Positions 20,461 to 30,829 of a stretch of DNA of 64,000 nucleotides are shown in pieces. This DNA comes from Methylobacter sp. (GTDB lineage: Bacteria > Pseudomonadota > Gammaproteobacteria > Methylococcales > Methylomonadaceae). The position numbers and the translations under genes were made by a program. Below the pieces are notes generated by a model. That model was not told the origin of the DNA, did no database searches, and saw only the letters and a list, made by a program, of their open reading frames with translations. Location: NCBI GenBank assembly GCA_030699385.1, contig JAUYMY010000007.1, forward strand, positions 1 to 64,000. The letters are read 5' to 3'. The stretch's first letter is position 1. Every line of letters begins with the position of its first letter.

Positions 20461-21119
20461 TGGCAACGGGCTATTTTATAACCGGCACCGATACCAATGT
20501 CGGCAAAACCTGGGCAACGATTGCACTGATGCGTTATTTTCAAAATCAAGACCAATCGGTGGTGGGCATGAAGCCGGTTGCAGCAGGCTGTGTGATGCAG
20601 GACGGGCAGCTGAAAAATGAAGATGCTTTGTTGATACAGGCAAACGCGTCCGTGCCGATTGATTATGACTTAATTAACTCTTACGCCTACGCGTTGCCGG
20701 TGTCGCCGCATATTGCCGGGGTCGGCAATCCGGCCAACTTGGCGCACTTAGTTACCCAGTTTGAGCGCTTAAAAAATCGGGCGGACAGGGTTGTAGTTGA
20801 AGGTGCGGGCGGTTGGTACAGCCCGTTAAATGAATGGGAAGCCAACAGCGATTTGGCCGTGGCGTTGGCGCTGCCGGTTATCATGGTGGTCGCGATCAGG
20901 CTGGGTTGCATCAATCATGCACGCTTGACTTATCAGGCGATAAGGCAATCAGGCGTAGACTGCGCCGGTTGGATTGCGATGTGCACAGACCCCGATATGT
21001 TAAGCCGGGATGAAAATATAGCCGCGATAAAAACCGCTGTGAATGCGCCTTTGCTCGGCGTGTTGCCTTATCGGGAACTTGCCGATTTTGATTTTTTTTC
21101 GGCACAGCTGAAGTTATAA
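20457..21119 (+). CDS. bioD: Dethiobiotin synthetase
   Basis: YFITGTDTNVGKTWATIAL; VEGAGGWYSPLNE. Confidence 0.96.
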   Translation: MMATGYFITGTDTNVGKTWATIALMRYFQNQDQSVVGMKPVAAGCVMQDGQLKNEDALLIQANASVPIDYDLINSYAYALPVSPHIAGVGNPANLAHLVTQFERLKNRADRVVVEGAGGWYSPLNEWEANSDLAVALALPVIMVVAIRLGCINHARLTYQAIRQSGVDCAGWIAMCTDPDMLSRDENIAAIKTAVNAPLLGVLPYRELADFDFFSAQLKL

Positions 21120-21129
21120 CCGCAGCCCG

Positions 21130-22188
21130 CTAACATATCGCCACGGCAGCTTGGCCTTTGCTTTCGCGCTTGCAGGCATACATGGCTTTGTCGGCATGGT
21201 GCAGCAAGGCTTCCGCTGTAACCCCGTGTTGCGGATAGGTGGCAATGCCGATACTGATATTGGTGGTGACTGTGTTGCCCCGGTAGCTAAAACTGGTGGC
21301 CGCCAAGTTTTCTTGTATGCGTTTTGCGACCAGTTCCGCCCCTTCCAAGCCGGTGTCCGGCAACAATACGGTAAATTCGTCGCCGCCGTAGCGGGCAGCC
21401 GTGTCGCAGCCTCTTAAACAATGGCGGAAGTTGTCGGCAATGGCCTGCAACAGCAGGTTGCCGGCTTCGTGGCCGTATTGGTCATTGACGATTTTTAAGT
21501 TGTCGCAATCACCCAGCAGCACGCTGAACGTATGTTCGCCGCGCCGGGCTTGTTGCAGCTGTTTTTCCAAGTGATCCATGAAAGCCCGGCGGTTGTTCAG
21601 ATGGGTCAACTCATCGGTTTGCGCGACGGTTTTGATACGGCTGAAAGTATGATAGATGTCGTTCGACAGCATGGTGGTGATGTAACCCACCAATAACATA
21701 GGAAACAGCCAGGTCAACAGCACGCTGCTTTGGCTTAGCGAGAATAGCTCGCTGCCGGGTGCGCCGTTTTTGCCCAATAATAAATAGCAAGAACCGATTA
21801 AAACCACTTCCAACAGCGTGGTGAGTTTGCCTAGAGCCAGGGCGCTGGTGATGATGGGCAGAAAATACAGGTTAAGCAACAGACTGTCTTGGCGGCCGGT
21901 GTGCCAAACCGACCAGGTGATTAAAAAGATCATGACCCAGGTTTCTAAAGCCAGTTTCCAAACGTTGGCTTTGGCAAAGAAGTTGGCATAATGAAATAAC
22001 ATGACGAAGGAGGCGAAAGCGCAAAGGCCGCCCAGTAACAAGGTTTTAACGTCGTCTTCGATATTGCCTACCACCAGATAAAACATCATCAAGACCAGCA
22101 GCAACCATTCGATTTCCGCGATGGTGCGGGAAAAGCCAGTCAGTGCATCGGGTTCTTGATTGAGACGAAAAAAAGGTTCCTTGGTCAT
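21130..22188 (-). CDS. Membrane-associated diguanylate cyclase (GGDEF)
   Basis: Several TM segments, then DELTHLNNRRAF, RYGGDEFTVLLPDT, ADKAMYACKRESKGQAAV. Confidence 0.92.
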   Translation of the reverse strand: MTKEPFFRLNQEPDALTGFSRTIAEIEWLLLVLMMFYLVVGNIEDDVKTLLLGGLCAFASFVMLFHYANFFAKANVWKLALETWVMIFLITWSVWHTGRQDSLLLNLYFLPIITSALALGKLTTLLEVVLIGSCYLLLGKNGAPGSELFSLSQSSVLLTWLFPMLLVGYITTMLSNDIYHTFSRIKTVAQTDELTHLNNRRAFMDHLEKQLQQARRGEHTFSVLLGDCDNLKIVNDQYGHEAGNLLLQAIADNFRHCLRGCDTAARYGGDEFTVLLPDTGLEGAELVAKRIQENLAATSFSYRGNTVTTNISIGIATYPQHGVTAEALLHHADKAMYACKRESKGQAAVAIC

Positions 22189-22360
22189 GGTGATTTTCCA
22201 GGCTAGTAATGTTGGGCGGCATCTTAGCATAATAACTTAGCCGGATTGCTTTATGCACTTGGACTTTAATGTCTTTACCGGCTTTAGCTAAAAATAAAAC
22301 ATGACAGAGCCGCTCTGAAAGCCCTATTATTTTCATTTTGTAGCTACTCAGTGAAAATAG

Positions 22361-22494
22361 AAATAGAACACGGATGGCACGGATAGGACAGATTTACACA
22401 GATTTTTTAGAATGCGCGGTGCTTTTAATCAGTGACTATCCGTTTAACCCGTGTCGCCTAGAGGCGCCTACTTTTGGTATCCGTGTTCTGTTTA
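22361..22494. repeat. Family B element (AACACGGATG), with internal CGCCTA...GTAGGCG-type segment
   Basis: aaatagaacacggatggcacgga...gtgtcgcctagaggcgcctacttttggtatccgtgttctgttt. Confidence 0.7.
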
Positions 22495-22574
22495 GTTATT
22501 TTTAACAGTCCCTGAGCAATTACTTCATTTTTTCTGTTTGATTATCCGTTTAATCAACGGCACAAGGTTAATGC

Positions 22575-24419
22575 ATGTCGATACACGCCATCTCATCCGT
22601 AAAATTCATGTTAGTCGCCGGAATTCTGTTATCAGGATGCACCTCGACACGGCAAATTGTGGTTGATCATCCGTCAACGCAAGCCAGCGAATTTCAGCCT
22701 TTATCGGGCTTTCAAGCCATTGATGGCGATGATTATTATGTGCGACTGATTTCGGAATTCGATTTTAAAGGCGAGAACATCTTAAAAAGCGGCTGCGCCA
22801 ACAGGGCGCCGTCTTATGAAAAGGGCGATTTGTCCGCAGCACTTATCTATAGCGTGCGTAATGAGACGCTTAAATTTAGCCGTGAAGCGACCGGTTTTTT
22901 GTATCAGGCGACCACAGGCAAGTGCAATTTTACTTTCGATGCTAAAAAATTGTATTTAACACCGTGGATACGTCTGGACTCAGGCAAGGAAACGCTGGTC
23001 GATTATAATTTTTACACCAATGCGAATAGTGATACGGATGTGTCAAGCTTGGTCAGTGATGTCAATACCGCCAGTAATTTACTGGCGCTAACCGGTGTTG
23101 GCATGGGCGTGGCTATTGTGGGGCAGGTTGCCGGGCAATGGGTGATGAATAATCAGCAGGCACCCGCTACACCGGGGGCAGCGCATCAATCGGCCAAGCA
23201 TAGTTCGGAGACGCATTCGCTACCGATGTTCACGGATTTTTCCGGTAAGACGGGGACGCTCAATCAGACGGTGTTTAAAGTTTACGATGTGGCGGAAGGC
23301 GGCTTTAATCTATTTGGTTCAGATACTCAGCAGTTAGGGGAGTTAAAAATTTATCCCGAAATTCTGCCGTCTTTGTTGTTAAAAAACTCTGCCGAGGGTA
23401 TTCCCGATGCGCGCGATTTGTCGTTTGATGAGCTAGGTTATGCACCGATAAAATCAGTGACTGGGGATATTAATTTTCAGCAATTGCTCGAACAATCAAC
23501 GCATCCGGCCAAAGCAAATTTAAAGCCCGACTGGAATAATTATCAGGAAGTCGAGGGCGCGTGTCGAAAATTGAAGCTGGTCATGAAAGACTTGGGTTTC
23601 AACAAATTTGATCGCAATGCAGTAATTTACTATTTTCTGGCTAAAAGCGGCGACTGGAATAATTATAATCTCCCTCGGCAAAAAATAGTGGCTGCCGAAA
23701 TGCGCCCTAAAATGATAGAAAGTTATCGTGGTAAAAACTTTGCTAATTGTCTCGCAGATGATGATTATGCAGTGATGAAAGTTATGGGCTTGCCTGTTAA
23801 TACAGATGCTGATTGGGAGCAGATGGGCGCGGAGAGTCAGAAAAAAGAGCATTCGTTTACCCCATTAAAGTCGATTGAGCGGCAGTTAGTTGCTGTGTTA
23901 AAAAATCCAAATAAGGCGGAAATGGAGCGGCAGTTGTTCCCTTTGTTAAATACGGCGGCAAAGGGCGATGGCAGTGTGTTGCTGCAAAATCATTTAGGTG
24001 ACTTTGGCTTGGAATTGTTGTTGAACCCTCTGGTAACGCCTATTGTGGCTGATGTTGCCGACGCATCGATTGTTGCGACTGCGCCACCTGCGTCTATTCC
24101 GGGCGAAGGCATTGTTGTTGATGCCCGTCAATTGGCGCAAGTTTTTTCAGCGCTATCAATCAATGAGTTAAGCTGTGCGCGCCCGGTTCCTGATAGTGTG
24201 GGCAAGTTGGCGGGTAGCGCAGGGATTTTATTATTCACTACTCACGAAGGCAGTCCGCGTGCAAAAGGCGGCGCCATGGAATTTGAATTTTTCGGCGGAA
24301 AAATTACCCGCATTGCTTTTCAGTTGTCCACTTATCGGGATTTTGAGCAGGACTTGCTTGATCGTACCGAAGTCGGCGGCTGTCGGATTGATCCTTCTTT
24401 TCTCGCCAAGCTGCGCTAA
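22575..24419 (+). CDS. Predicted lipoprotein, function unknown
   Basis: 614 aa; lipobox LLSGC after short signal peptide. Confidence 0.7.
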   Translation: MSIHAISSVKFMLVAGILLSGCTSTRQIVVDHPSTQASEFQPLSGFQAIDGDDYYVRLISEFDFKGENILKSGCANRAPSYEKGDLSAALIYSVRNETLKFSREATGFLYQATTGKCNFTFDAKKLYLTPWIRLDSGKETLVDYNFYTNANSDTDVSSLVSDVNTASNLLALTGVGMGVAIVGQVAGQWVMNNQQAPATPGAAHQSAKHSSETHSLPMFTDFSGKTGTLNQTVFKVYDVAEGGFNLFGSDTQQLGELKIYPEILPSLLLKNSAEGIPDARDLSFDELGYAPIKSVTGDINFQQLLEQSTHPAKANLKPDWNNYQEVEGACRKLKLVMKDLGFNKFDRNAVIYYFLAKSGDWNNYNLPRQKIVAAEMRPKMIESYRGKNFANCLADDDYAVMKVMGLPVNTDADWEQMGAESQKKEHSFTPLKSIERQLVAVLKNPNKAEMERQLFPLLNTAAKGDGSVLLQNHLGDFGLELLLNPLVTPIVADVADASIVATAPPASIPGEGIVVDARQLAQVFSALSINELSCARPVPDSVGKLAGSAGILLFTTHEGSPRAKGGAMEFEFFGGKITRIAFQLSTYRDFEQDLLDRTEVGGCRIDPSFLAKLR

Positions 24420-24574
24420 TTTGGCTAATGAAGAAGACCAAAAAACAGTAAATTTCAGGCGGACAGGACGTCCGATTGGTCTTCAGCAAAATAAAATATG
24501 GATTTGGATGTTGATATAATCCATAATATTTTTGCGGTAAATATTAATAATAAAACACTACGAGGAGAGAAACT

Positions 24575-24973
24575 ATGGCTTTAATTACTTGGACGGCTAG
24601 TCAATATGGCACCAATGTTGGCTTTGCAGATGATGAGCATAAAATTTTGTTCGATAAACTGAATAAGCTCTATGACTTGGCAACAAGCGGAGCTGCGCGT
24701 CCTGCTATTGGTGCGCAATTAGATGATTTGATTGCATATGTCGTTGACCATTTTGCCCATGAAGAAAAAGAAATGCAGGCAAAAGGTTATGCGGGCTATG
24801 ATCGTCACAAAGAAGAGCATGTCGCTTTGTTAGGTATTTGCGGTGGCCTGCAAGCAAAATTTCACGCAGGTGAAGCAGAGGTTGACGAAAGTGTGGGGCA
24901 ATTGGTTAAGGGCTGGTTAGATAATCATATCCCTAACTTTGATATGCCTTATGCGGATGCGTTAAACAGCTGA
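24575..24973 (+). CDS. Bacteriohemerythrin
   Basis: DDEHKILF, HFAHEEKEM, HKEEHVALL, DNHIPNFDMPY: diiron hemerythrin ligand pattern. Confidence 0.95.
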   Translation: MALITWTASQYGTNVGFADDEHKILFDKLNKLYDLATSGAARPAIGAQLDDLIAYVVDHFAHEEKEMQAKGYAGYDRHKEEHVALLGICGGLQAKFHAGEAEVDESVGQLVKGWLDNHIPNFDMPYADALNS

Positions 24974-24994
24974 TCAAGTTTCAAAGCAAAAACA

Positions 24995-25035
24995 AAAGGC
25001 TTGTGAGTTTTATTGATTCACAAGCCTTTTTTTTT
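24995..25035 (+). terminator. Rho-independent terminator
   Basis: aaaggcttgtgag...ttcacaagcctttttttttt. Confidence 0.85.
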
Positions 25036-25213
25036 GCTCTCAATAAAATCAAGGAAAGGACAGCTGGTATAGATTGCGCTCATAGGTTAAAATTGAGAAG
25101 TTTATTTGTGATAATTATTAGGTAAAGGGAATAGGGACTTTGCTATGTCCTGCAATTACCAAATGATATGACGCATACAAGAGTTTTATAACTACTAACG
25201 AGGAGGCTGCTCC

Positions 25214-26368
25214 GTGAAGAAAAAAAAGCAACTGTTCGCAGGACTGATTCTAATGGCTTTAGGCCTTGGGACAGCACAGGCGGATTACACGCTCAATTTA
25301 ATGAAAGGGGTTACAAAAGTCAGTAATGACATTTATGACCTGCACATGTTGATTCTATGGATTTGTGTATTTATAGGTATCGGTGTATTCGGAACTATGT
25401 TCTATTCGATTTATCATCATCGTAAATCAAAAGGACATAAAGCGGAGCAGTTTCATGAAAATACCACTATTGAGATTATTTGGACGATTATTCCGACTTT
25501 AATTTTGATTGGCATGGCTATTCCGGCCACTAAAGCCATGATTGAATTGGATGATGTGCAAGAGTCCGAGATGTCCATTAAGGTCACTGGATATCAATGG
25601 AAATGGGAATATGAATACCTTGATAATGGTATCCATTTTTTCAGTAGTCTTGATGAGGCCAGCAATAAAGCGCGCCAGATGAATTCAGGCATAGACCCAC
25701 GCTCAGTGCCTAATTACTTGCTGAATGTTGACAAGCCATTGGTGATCCCAACTAAAAAGAAAATTCGCTTTGTATTTACTGCGGCGGACGTTATTCACTC
25801 TTGGTGGGTGCCTGATCTAGGCTGGAAAAAAGATACGATTCCTGGATTTATCAATGAATCATGGACTTCTGTCGACAAAGCAGGCACTTATCGCGGTCAA
25901 TGCACCGAGCTGTGTGGTAAAGATCATGGCTTTATGCCCATTGTGGTCATTGCCATGGATGAGCCTGATTATAATGCCTGGGTTGAACAACAAAAAGCCG
26001 CCGCGTTAGCAGAAGCGAGTTCAGCCGATAAGACGTGGTCTACTGAAGAATTAGTCGCTAAAGGACAATCTGTGTATGAAACAAATTGTGCTTCTTGCCA
26101 CATGGTTGATGGGGCAGGTTTAGCCGGAACTTTCCCCGCTATAACGAAAAGTCCAGTGGTCACTGGTGATATTGATGCCCAAGTCAACTTGATGTTGAAC
26201 GGAAAGGGCATGATGCCTGCCTTCGGAAAAATATTAAGCGCAGTTGATTTTGCAGCCGTTGTAACCTATACCCGTAATGGCCTGGGTAATTCAGTGGGTG
26301 ATTCCATTCAACCTTCAGCTATCCAGGCTCTGCAATCGGCAACACCGGCGGCAGATAAAAATGAATAA
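25214..26368 (+). CDS. coxB: Cytochrome c oxidase subunit II with fused cytochrome c domain (caa3-type)
   Basis: CuA motif GQCTELCGKDHGFMPI; C-terminal CASCH heme c motif. Confidence 0.96.
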   Translation: MKKKKQLFAGLILMALGLGTAQADYTLNLMKGVTKVSNDIYDLHMLILWICVFIGIGVFGTMFYSIYHHRKSKGHKAEQFHENTTIEIIWTIIPTLILIGMAIPATKAMIELDDVQESEMSIKVTGYQWKWEYEYLDNGIHFFSSLDEASNKARQMNSGIDPRSVPNYLLNVDKPLVIPTKKKIRFVFTAADVIHSWWVPDLGWKKDTIPGFINESWTSVDKAGTYRGQCTELCGKDHGFMPIVVIAMDEPDYNAWVEQQKAAALAEASSADKTWSTEELVAKGQSVYETNCASCHMVDGAGLAGTFPAITKSPVVTGDIDAQVNLMLNGKGMMPAFGKILSAVDFAAVVTYTRNGLGNSVGDSIQPSAIQALQSATPAADKNE

Positions 26369-26422
26369 GTCATTGCGTTGTTATCGATCTAATCTTTTTT
26401 ATAGTTTTAAGAGGTATAAATT

Positions 26423-28039
26423 ATGTCTGCTGTAGTCGCTGAACATGATGATCATCACGATCATCACGATCATGGTCCTGCTAAGGGGCTGTTAAGATGG
26501 ATTATTACCACCAACCATAAAGATATCGGTACGCTCTATTTGCTGTTTGCGTTGGCGATGTTTTTTGTTGGTGGCGCCATGGCAATGGTTATTCGTGCCG
26601 AATTGTTTGAACCGGGTATGCAGTTTGTTAATCCCCAGTTTTTTAATTCAATGACCACCATGCACGCATTGGTTATGGTATTTGGCGCGGTTATGCCGGC
26701 ATTTGTCGGCTTGGCCAATTGGATGATTCCAATGATGATTGGTGCGCCGGATATGGCATTGCCGCGCATGAATAACATGAGCTTCTGGTTGTTAGTTGCT
26801 GGTGTTTTATTATTGGCCAGCACCTTATTTATGGAAGGCGGCGCGCCTGCCAGCGGCTGGACTTTGTATCCGCCTTTGGTATTGCAAACCGGTAATGCGT
26901 TGCCTTTTGCGATTTTCTCAGTGCATTTACTGGGCATCTCGTCAATTATGGGTGCTATTAACATCGTCGCGACTATTTTTAATATGCGCGCGCCCGGCAT
27001 GACCTTAATGAAAATGCCGATGTTTGTTTGGACTTGGCTGATTACTGGCTTTTTGTTGATTGCCATCATGCCGGTTTTTGCCGGTGCGGTGACCATGTTG
27101 TTGACAGACAAGTTCTTCGACACCAGCTTTTTTGATGCAGCGGGCGGCGGCGATCCCGTTCTTTATCAGCACATTTTCTGGTTCTTTGGTCATCCTGAAG
27201 TTTATGTGATGATTCTGCCTACTTTCGGCGTAGCATCTACCATTATTCCTGTGTTTGCACGTAAGCCCTTGTTTGGTTACAGTTCAATGGTTTATGCGAC
27301 GGCGGCAATTGCCTTCTTGTCATTTATCGTTTGGGCTCACCACATGTTTACCGTGGGTATGCCGATAGCGGGTGAGTTGTATTTCATGTACGCCACCATG
27401 TTAATTGCTATTCCTACCGGAGTTAAAGTATTTAACTGGACTGCAACCATGTGGAAAGGTTCAATGACCTTTGAAACACCGATGCTGTTTTCAATTGCAT
27501 TTGTGGTTTTGTTTACCATGGGTGGTTTTACCGGTCTGATGATGGCAGTTGCGCCGGTTGATTTTCAGTATCACGATACTTATTTCATCGTTGCGCATTT
27601 TCATTACACACTGGTTCCTGCCTCTGTGTTTATATTGATGGCTGCCGGTTATTTCTGGCTGCCTAAATGGACAGGACACATGTATGACGAAAGAATCGGT
27701 CGCTTGCATTTCTGGCTGTCTGTTGTTTCAGTAAACATCCTGTTTTTCCCTCAGCATTTTTTGGGTCTTGCCGGTATGCCGCGCAGAATCCCAGATTACG
27801 CCGTGCAATTTGCTGATTGGAATATGATTTCGAGTATTGGTGGCTTTATCTTCGGAGCCAGCCAGTTGTTGTTCCTTTATGTTGTTATTAAAACTATCAA
27901 AGGCGGAACAGGCGAAAAAGTAACTGATGAAGTATGGGAAGATGCCGCTAAGCATAGCTTGGAGTGGACTTTGTCTTCGCCGCCCCCCTATCATTCTTTT
28001 ACTACACCACCTAAAGTTATCCCAACTGAGCATTTCTAG
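26423..28039 (+). CDS. coxA: Cytochrome c oxidase subunit I
   Basis: WIITTNHKDIGTLYL, HPEVYVMILPTFG, HDTYFIVAHFHYTL; His-rich N-terminus. Confidence 0.98.
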   Translation: MSAVVAEHDDHHDHHDHGPAKGLLRWIITTNHKDIGTLYLLFALAMFFVGGAMAMVIRAELFEPGMQFVNPQFFNSMTTMHALVMVFGAVMPAFVGLANWMIPMMIGAPDMALPRMNNMSFWLLVAGVLLLASTLFMEGGAPASGWTLYPPLVLQTGNALPFAIFSVHLLGISSIMGAINIVATIFNMRAPGMTLMKMPMFVWTWLITGFLLIAIMPVFAGAVTMLLTDKFFDTSFFDAAGGGDPVLYQHIFWFFGHPEVYVMILPTFGVASTIIPVFARKPLFGYSSMVYATAAIAFLSFIVWAHHMFTVGMPIAGELYFMYATMLIAIPTGVKVFNWTATMWKGSMTFETPMLFSIAFVVLFTMGGFTGLMMAVAPVDFQYHDTYFIVAHFHYTLVPASVFILMAAGYFWLPKWTGHMYDERIGRLHFWLSVVSVNILFFPQHFLGLAGMPRRIPDYAVQFADWNMISSIGGFIFGASQLLFLYVVIKTIKGGTGEKVTDEVWEDAAKHSLEWTLSSPPPYHSFTTPPKVIPTEHF

Positions 28040-28101
28040 GGTAGTTTATGCAGGTTGCTTTTACAGGCAACCTGTTTTTAGATAACGTGTCCGGTAAAAT
28101 A

Positions 28102-28200
28102 ATGAATATTAAACAAAAAAATATGTTGACTGCATTGGTTTTAATTTCAATTGCGGTCACTATTTATGTTTTTGCAGTGATTAGAGCTGTTTCTCAATGA
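28102..28200 (+). CDS. Small single-TM ORF (32 aa), cytochrome oxidase small assembly protein-like
   Basis: [36 protein letters not shown] overlap with ctaG; not in ORF track because of size. Confidence 0.65.
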   Translation: MNIKQKNMLTALVLISIAVTIYVFAVIRAVSQ

Positions 28201-28742
28201 ACGAAATTACTAAACAAAAAAACGCTAAGTTGGTGCGTATCTTAGTGTTTGTGGTATTAGGGATGTTTGGTTTTGGCTATGCCCTGGTGCCGATTTATGA
28301 CGTTTTGTGTGAAGTAACAGGGCTTAATGGAAAAGTCGAAGCATCTGCAGTTAAGGATGTCGGCTATGAAATTGATAAAAACAGAGAAATCACCGTAGAG
28401 TTTATGACTGCGCTGAATGAGGCGACAGCAATGGTGTTTCGTTCAGAAATGAAAAAATTAAAAGTTCATCCGGGCGAATATTATACGGTGAATTTTTATG
28501 CGGAAAATAAGACCGATAAAGTCATGGTTGCTCAGGCAATTCCAAGTATTTCGCCTGGGGCGGCTGCTGAGTTTTTTAAAAAAACCGAGTGTTTTTGTTT
28601 TTCAGAACAGACCTTTCAACCGCGAGAAGGCCGGACTATGCCGGTGCGTTTTGTGGTTAATCCTGACTTACCTGAAAAATATAAAACAATTACACTCGCA
28701 TATACATTTTTTGATAATACTGAAGCATCAGTAAAAAAATAA
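28197..28742 (+). CDS. ctaG: Cytochrome c oxidase assembly protein CtaG/Cox11
   Basis: [42 protein letters not shown] copper-binding region. Confidence 0.96.
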   Translation: MNEITKQKNAKLVRILVFVVLGMFGFGYALVPIYDVLCEVTGLNGKVEASAVKDVGYEIDKNREITVEFMTALNEATAMVFRSEMKKLKVHPGEYYTVNFYAENKTDKVMVAQAIPSISPGAAAEFFKKTECFCFSEQTFQPREGRTMPVRFVVNPDLPEKYKTITLAYTFFDNTEASVKK

Positions 28743-28754
28743 GAGGGGAAGTTT

Positions 28755-29618
28755 ATGTCTACAAGTGACGCTTATTACATTCCGCATAAAGCGACCTGGC
28801 CAGTGATTGGTACGGCCGGATTAGTAACAATGCTGGCTGGGTTTGCAAATTATCTAAATGGCTCATCAATTGGTCCGACACTGATGGTGTTGGGACTGAT
28901 TGTCTTTATAGTGATGCTGACTGGCTGGTTTACTTTACAGTCTGGAGAAAGCGAATCCGGCATGTACAGTAGCCAGGTCGGTATTTCTTATCGCATGGGC
29001 ATGATGTGGTTCATTTTTTCAGAAATTATGTTTTTTGCGGTTTTCTTCGGCACACTTTGGTACACCCGTAATTTATCGGTGCCTTGGTTGGGCGGAGAAG
29101 GTACAGGCGCTGCGACTAAAGAATTACTGTGGCCTACTTTTGAAGCGGTTTGGCCTACTAATGGCCCAGGTAAAGTTGGCGGTGAATTTGAATCAATGGG
29201 CGCATGGGGCTTGCCTTTTTTGAACACGTTGATTCTATTAACTAGTGGCGTATCTTGCACCTGGGCTCATCATGGTTTATTGGCTAAAAATCGTGATCAG
29301 CTGATTAAAGGTTTAGCGGTTACTGTTGGTTTAGGCTTGTTATTCGTGGCTTGCCAAGCGTTTGAATACCATGAAGCTTACACCGAAATGGGTCTAACGC
29401 TGGGTTCTGGCATTTATGGCTCGACCTTTTTCATGCTGACCGGCTTTCATGGTTTTCACGTTTGTGTGGGCGCTATTATTCTTGCTGTTGTCTTGTTTCG
29501 TAGCTGGAAAGGCCATTTCAAACCGGAAAATCATTTTGCCTTTGAAGCTGCGGCTTGGTACTGGCATTTTGTTGACGTAGTTTGGTTGGGCTTGTTTGTA
29601 TTTGTTTATGTAATTTAA
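28755..29618 (+). CDS. coxC: Cytochrome c oxidase subunit III
   Basis: MWFIFSEIMFFAVFFGTLWY; GFHGFHVCVGAI; AAAWYWHFVDVVWLGLFVFVY. Confidence 0.97.
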   Translation: MSTSDAYYIPHKATWPVIGTAGLVTMLAGFANYLNGSSIGPTLMVLGLIVFIVMLTGWFTLQSGESESGMYSSQVGISYRMGMMWFIFSEIMFFAVFFGTLWYTRNLSVPWLGGEGTGAATKELLWPTFEAVWPTNGPGKVGGEFESMGAWGLPFLNTLILLTSGVSCTWAHHGLLAKNRDQLIKGLAVTVGLGLLFVACQAFEYHEAYTEMGLTLGSGIYGSTFFMLTGFHGFHVCVGAIILAVVLFRSWKGHFKPENHFAFEAAAWYWHFVDVVWLGLFVFVYVI

Positions 29619-29635
29619 TATAAACAGCGATACCG

Positions 29636-29670
29636 AAAAAAGCGCTGTCTCACAGACAGCGCTTTTTTTT
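29636..29670 (+). terminator. Rho-independent terminator after coxC
   Basis: aaaaagcgctgtct-cac-agacagcgctttttttt. Confidence 0.9.
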
Positions 29671-29714
29671 TGTCGGAATGGTTGATTATTTTGTGGATAA
29701 TCGCAGTTTTTGCT

Positions 29715-29963
29715 TTACTTGACCGGAGCCGTTGCTGTTTGATGAATTTTGGCACCCAGTCCGTGCGGCGTGAACAGACCGGTGGCAAATGCGATAAAAA
29801 TAAAAATGAATAACACAATAGAAAGGGTAATGCGAAAAGTCAGGGCTTTGACTGTTTTTTCGGATTGTTCCGGCGTTTTATGTCCCACCAGATGAAATAG
29901 CGCGGAACCGAGGCTGATAATTATCAGGATAAAGGCGATAATAACGATGCTTTTTATAATCAT
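29715..29963 (-). CDS. DUF2909-like twin transmembrane protein
   Basis: 82 aa with two TM helices; typical location in proteobacterial cox operons. Confidence 0.7.
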   Translation of the reverse strand: MIIKSIVIIAFILIIISLGSALFHLVGHKTPEQSEKTVKALTFRITLSIVLFIFIFIAFATGLFTPHGLGAKIHQTATAPVK

Positions 29964-30043
29964 GAAGGTAGCGTGATGTTGATGAGGATTTTTGTATTCT
30001 CGGTTATTTAGCTGTTTGTGCCAATAGGATAAAGAAAAAAAGC

Positions 30044-30829
30044 ATGTTTCCCCGGATAAAGTTTAAATTCATCCCAACCTTAATTTATATCTGCCTATTG
30101 CCGGTGTTACTGGCTTTAGGCACTTGGCAGTTAGACCGTTCACAACAGAAACGGGCATTACTCGAATTGCAGCAGCAAGCGCTCGAAAGCGAAACGTTAC
30201 CGTTGGCGTCGGTTATGGAAAATAATGCAGAAACGTTGCGATACCGGCAAGTCGAGGTGGCTGGGCATTACGATGTGGCTCATCAGTTTTTGCTCGATAA
30301 TCAAATCAGCGAAGGGAAGGCCGGTTATTTTGTGTTGACGCCGTTTATTCTAAAGGGCGACAGCCAAGCGATATTAGTGAACCGGGGTTGGATTCCCGTG
30401 GCCCAAAATCGCTCAATTCTTCCTGATTTACAGATTAATCAAGCAGATGCAATGATTAGCGGTCGGATTAATAATTTTCCCAGCGTTGGTATAAAATTGG
30501 CCGGCGCCGAAATTCCAACAGCCGGTTGGCCTGCGCTAGTACAGGTGGTTGATAGCGAGGTATTGGCTAAAAAATTAGGTTATTCATTGTTTCAATTCCA
30601 ACTTGAACTGGCTAAAGAGCTTCCCGATGGCTTTAAACGGGACTGGCACGCATCAACCATCATGCAGCCAGAACAACACACAGCCTATGCATTTCAGTGG
30701 TTTGCATTGGCATTGACATTAACGATACTGTTTATTTGGTATAGCTTTCGCCGCGCCAGTTCCGGACTGGCTTGCGGCATACACACCATCCCTGGCGATA
30801 AAAACAACGATGCACAATCAAAAAAATAA
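30044..30829 (+). CDS. SURF1 family cytochrome oxidase assembly protein
   Basis: LGTWQLDRSQQKRALL; ILVNRGWIP; HTAYAFQWFALALTL. Confidence 0.94.
   Translation: MFPRIKFKFIPTLIYICLLPVLLALGTWQLDRSQQKRALLELQQQALESETLPLASVMENNAETLRYRQVEVAGHYDVAHQFLLDNQISEGKAGYFVLTPFILKGDSQAILVNRGWIPVAQNRSILPDLQINQADAMISGRINNFPSVGIKLAGAEIPTAGWPALVQVVDSEVLAKKLGYSLFQFQLELAKELPDGFKRDWHASTIMQPEQHTAYAFQWFALALTLTILFIWYSFRRASSGLACGIHTIPGDKNNDAQSKK

Noticed and set aside
26536-27123. 195-aa ORF antisense to coxA
   Set aside because: Mirror frame of a highly conserved gene; composition and motifs support only the sense coxA.
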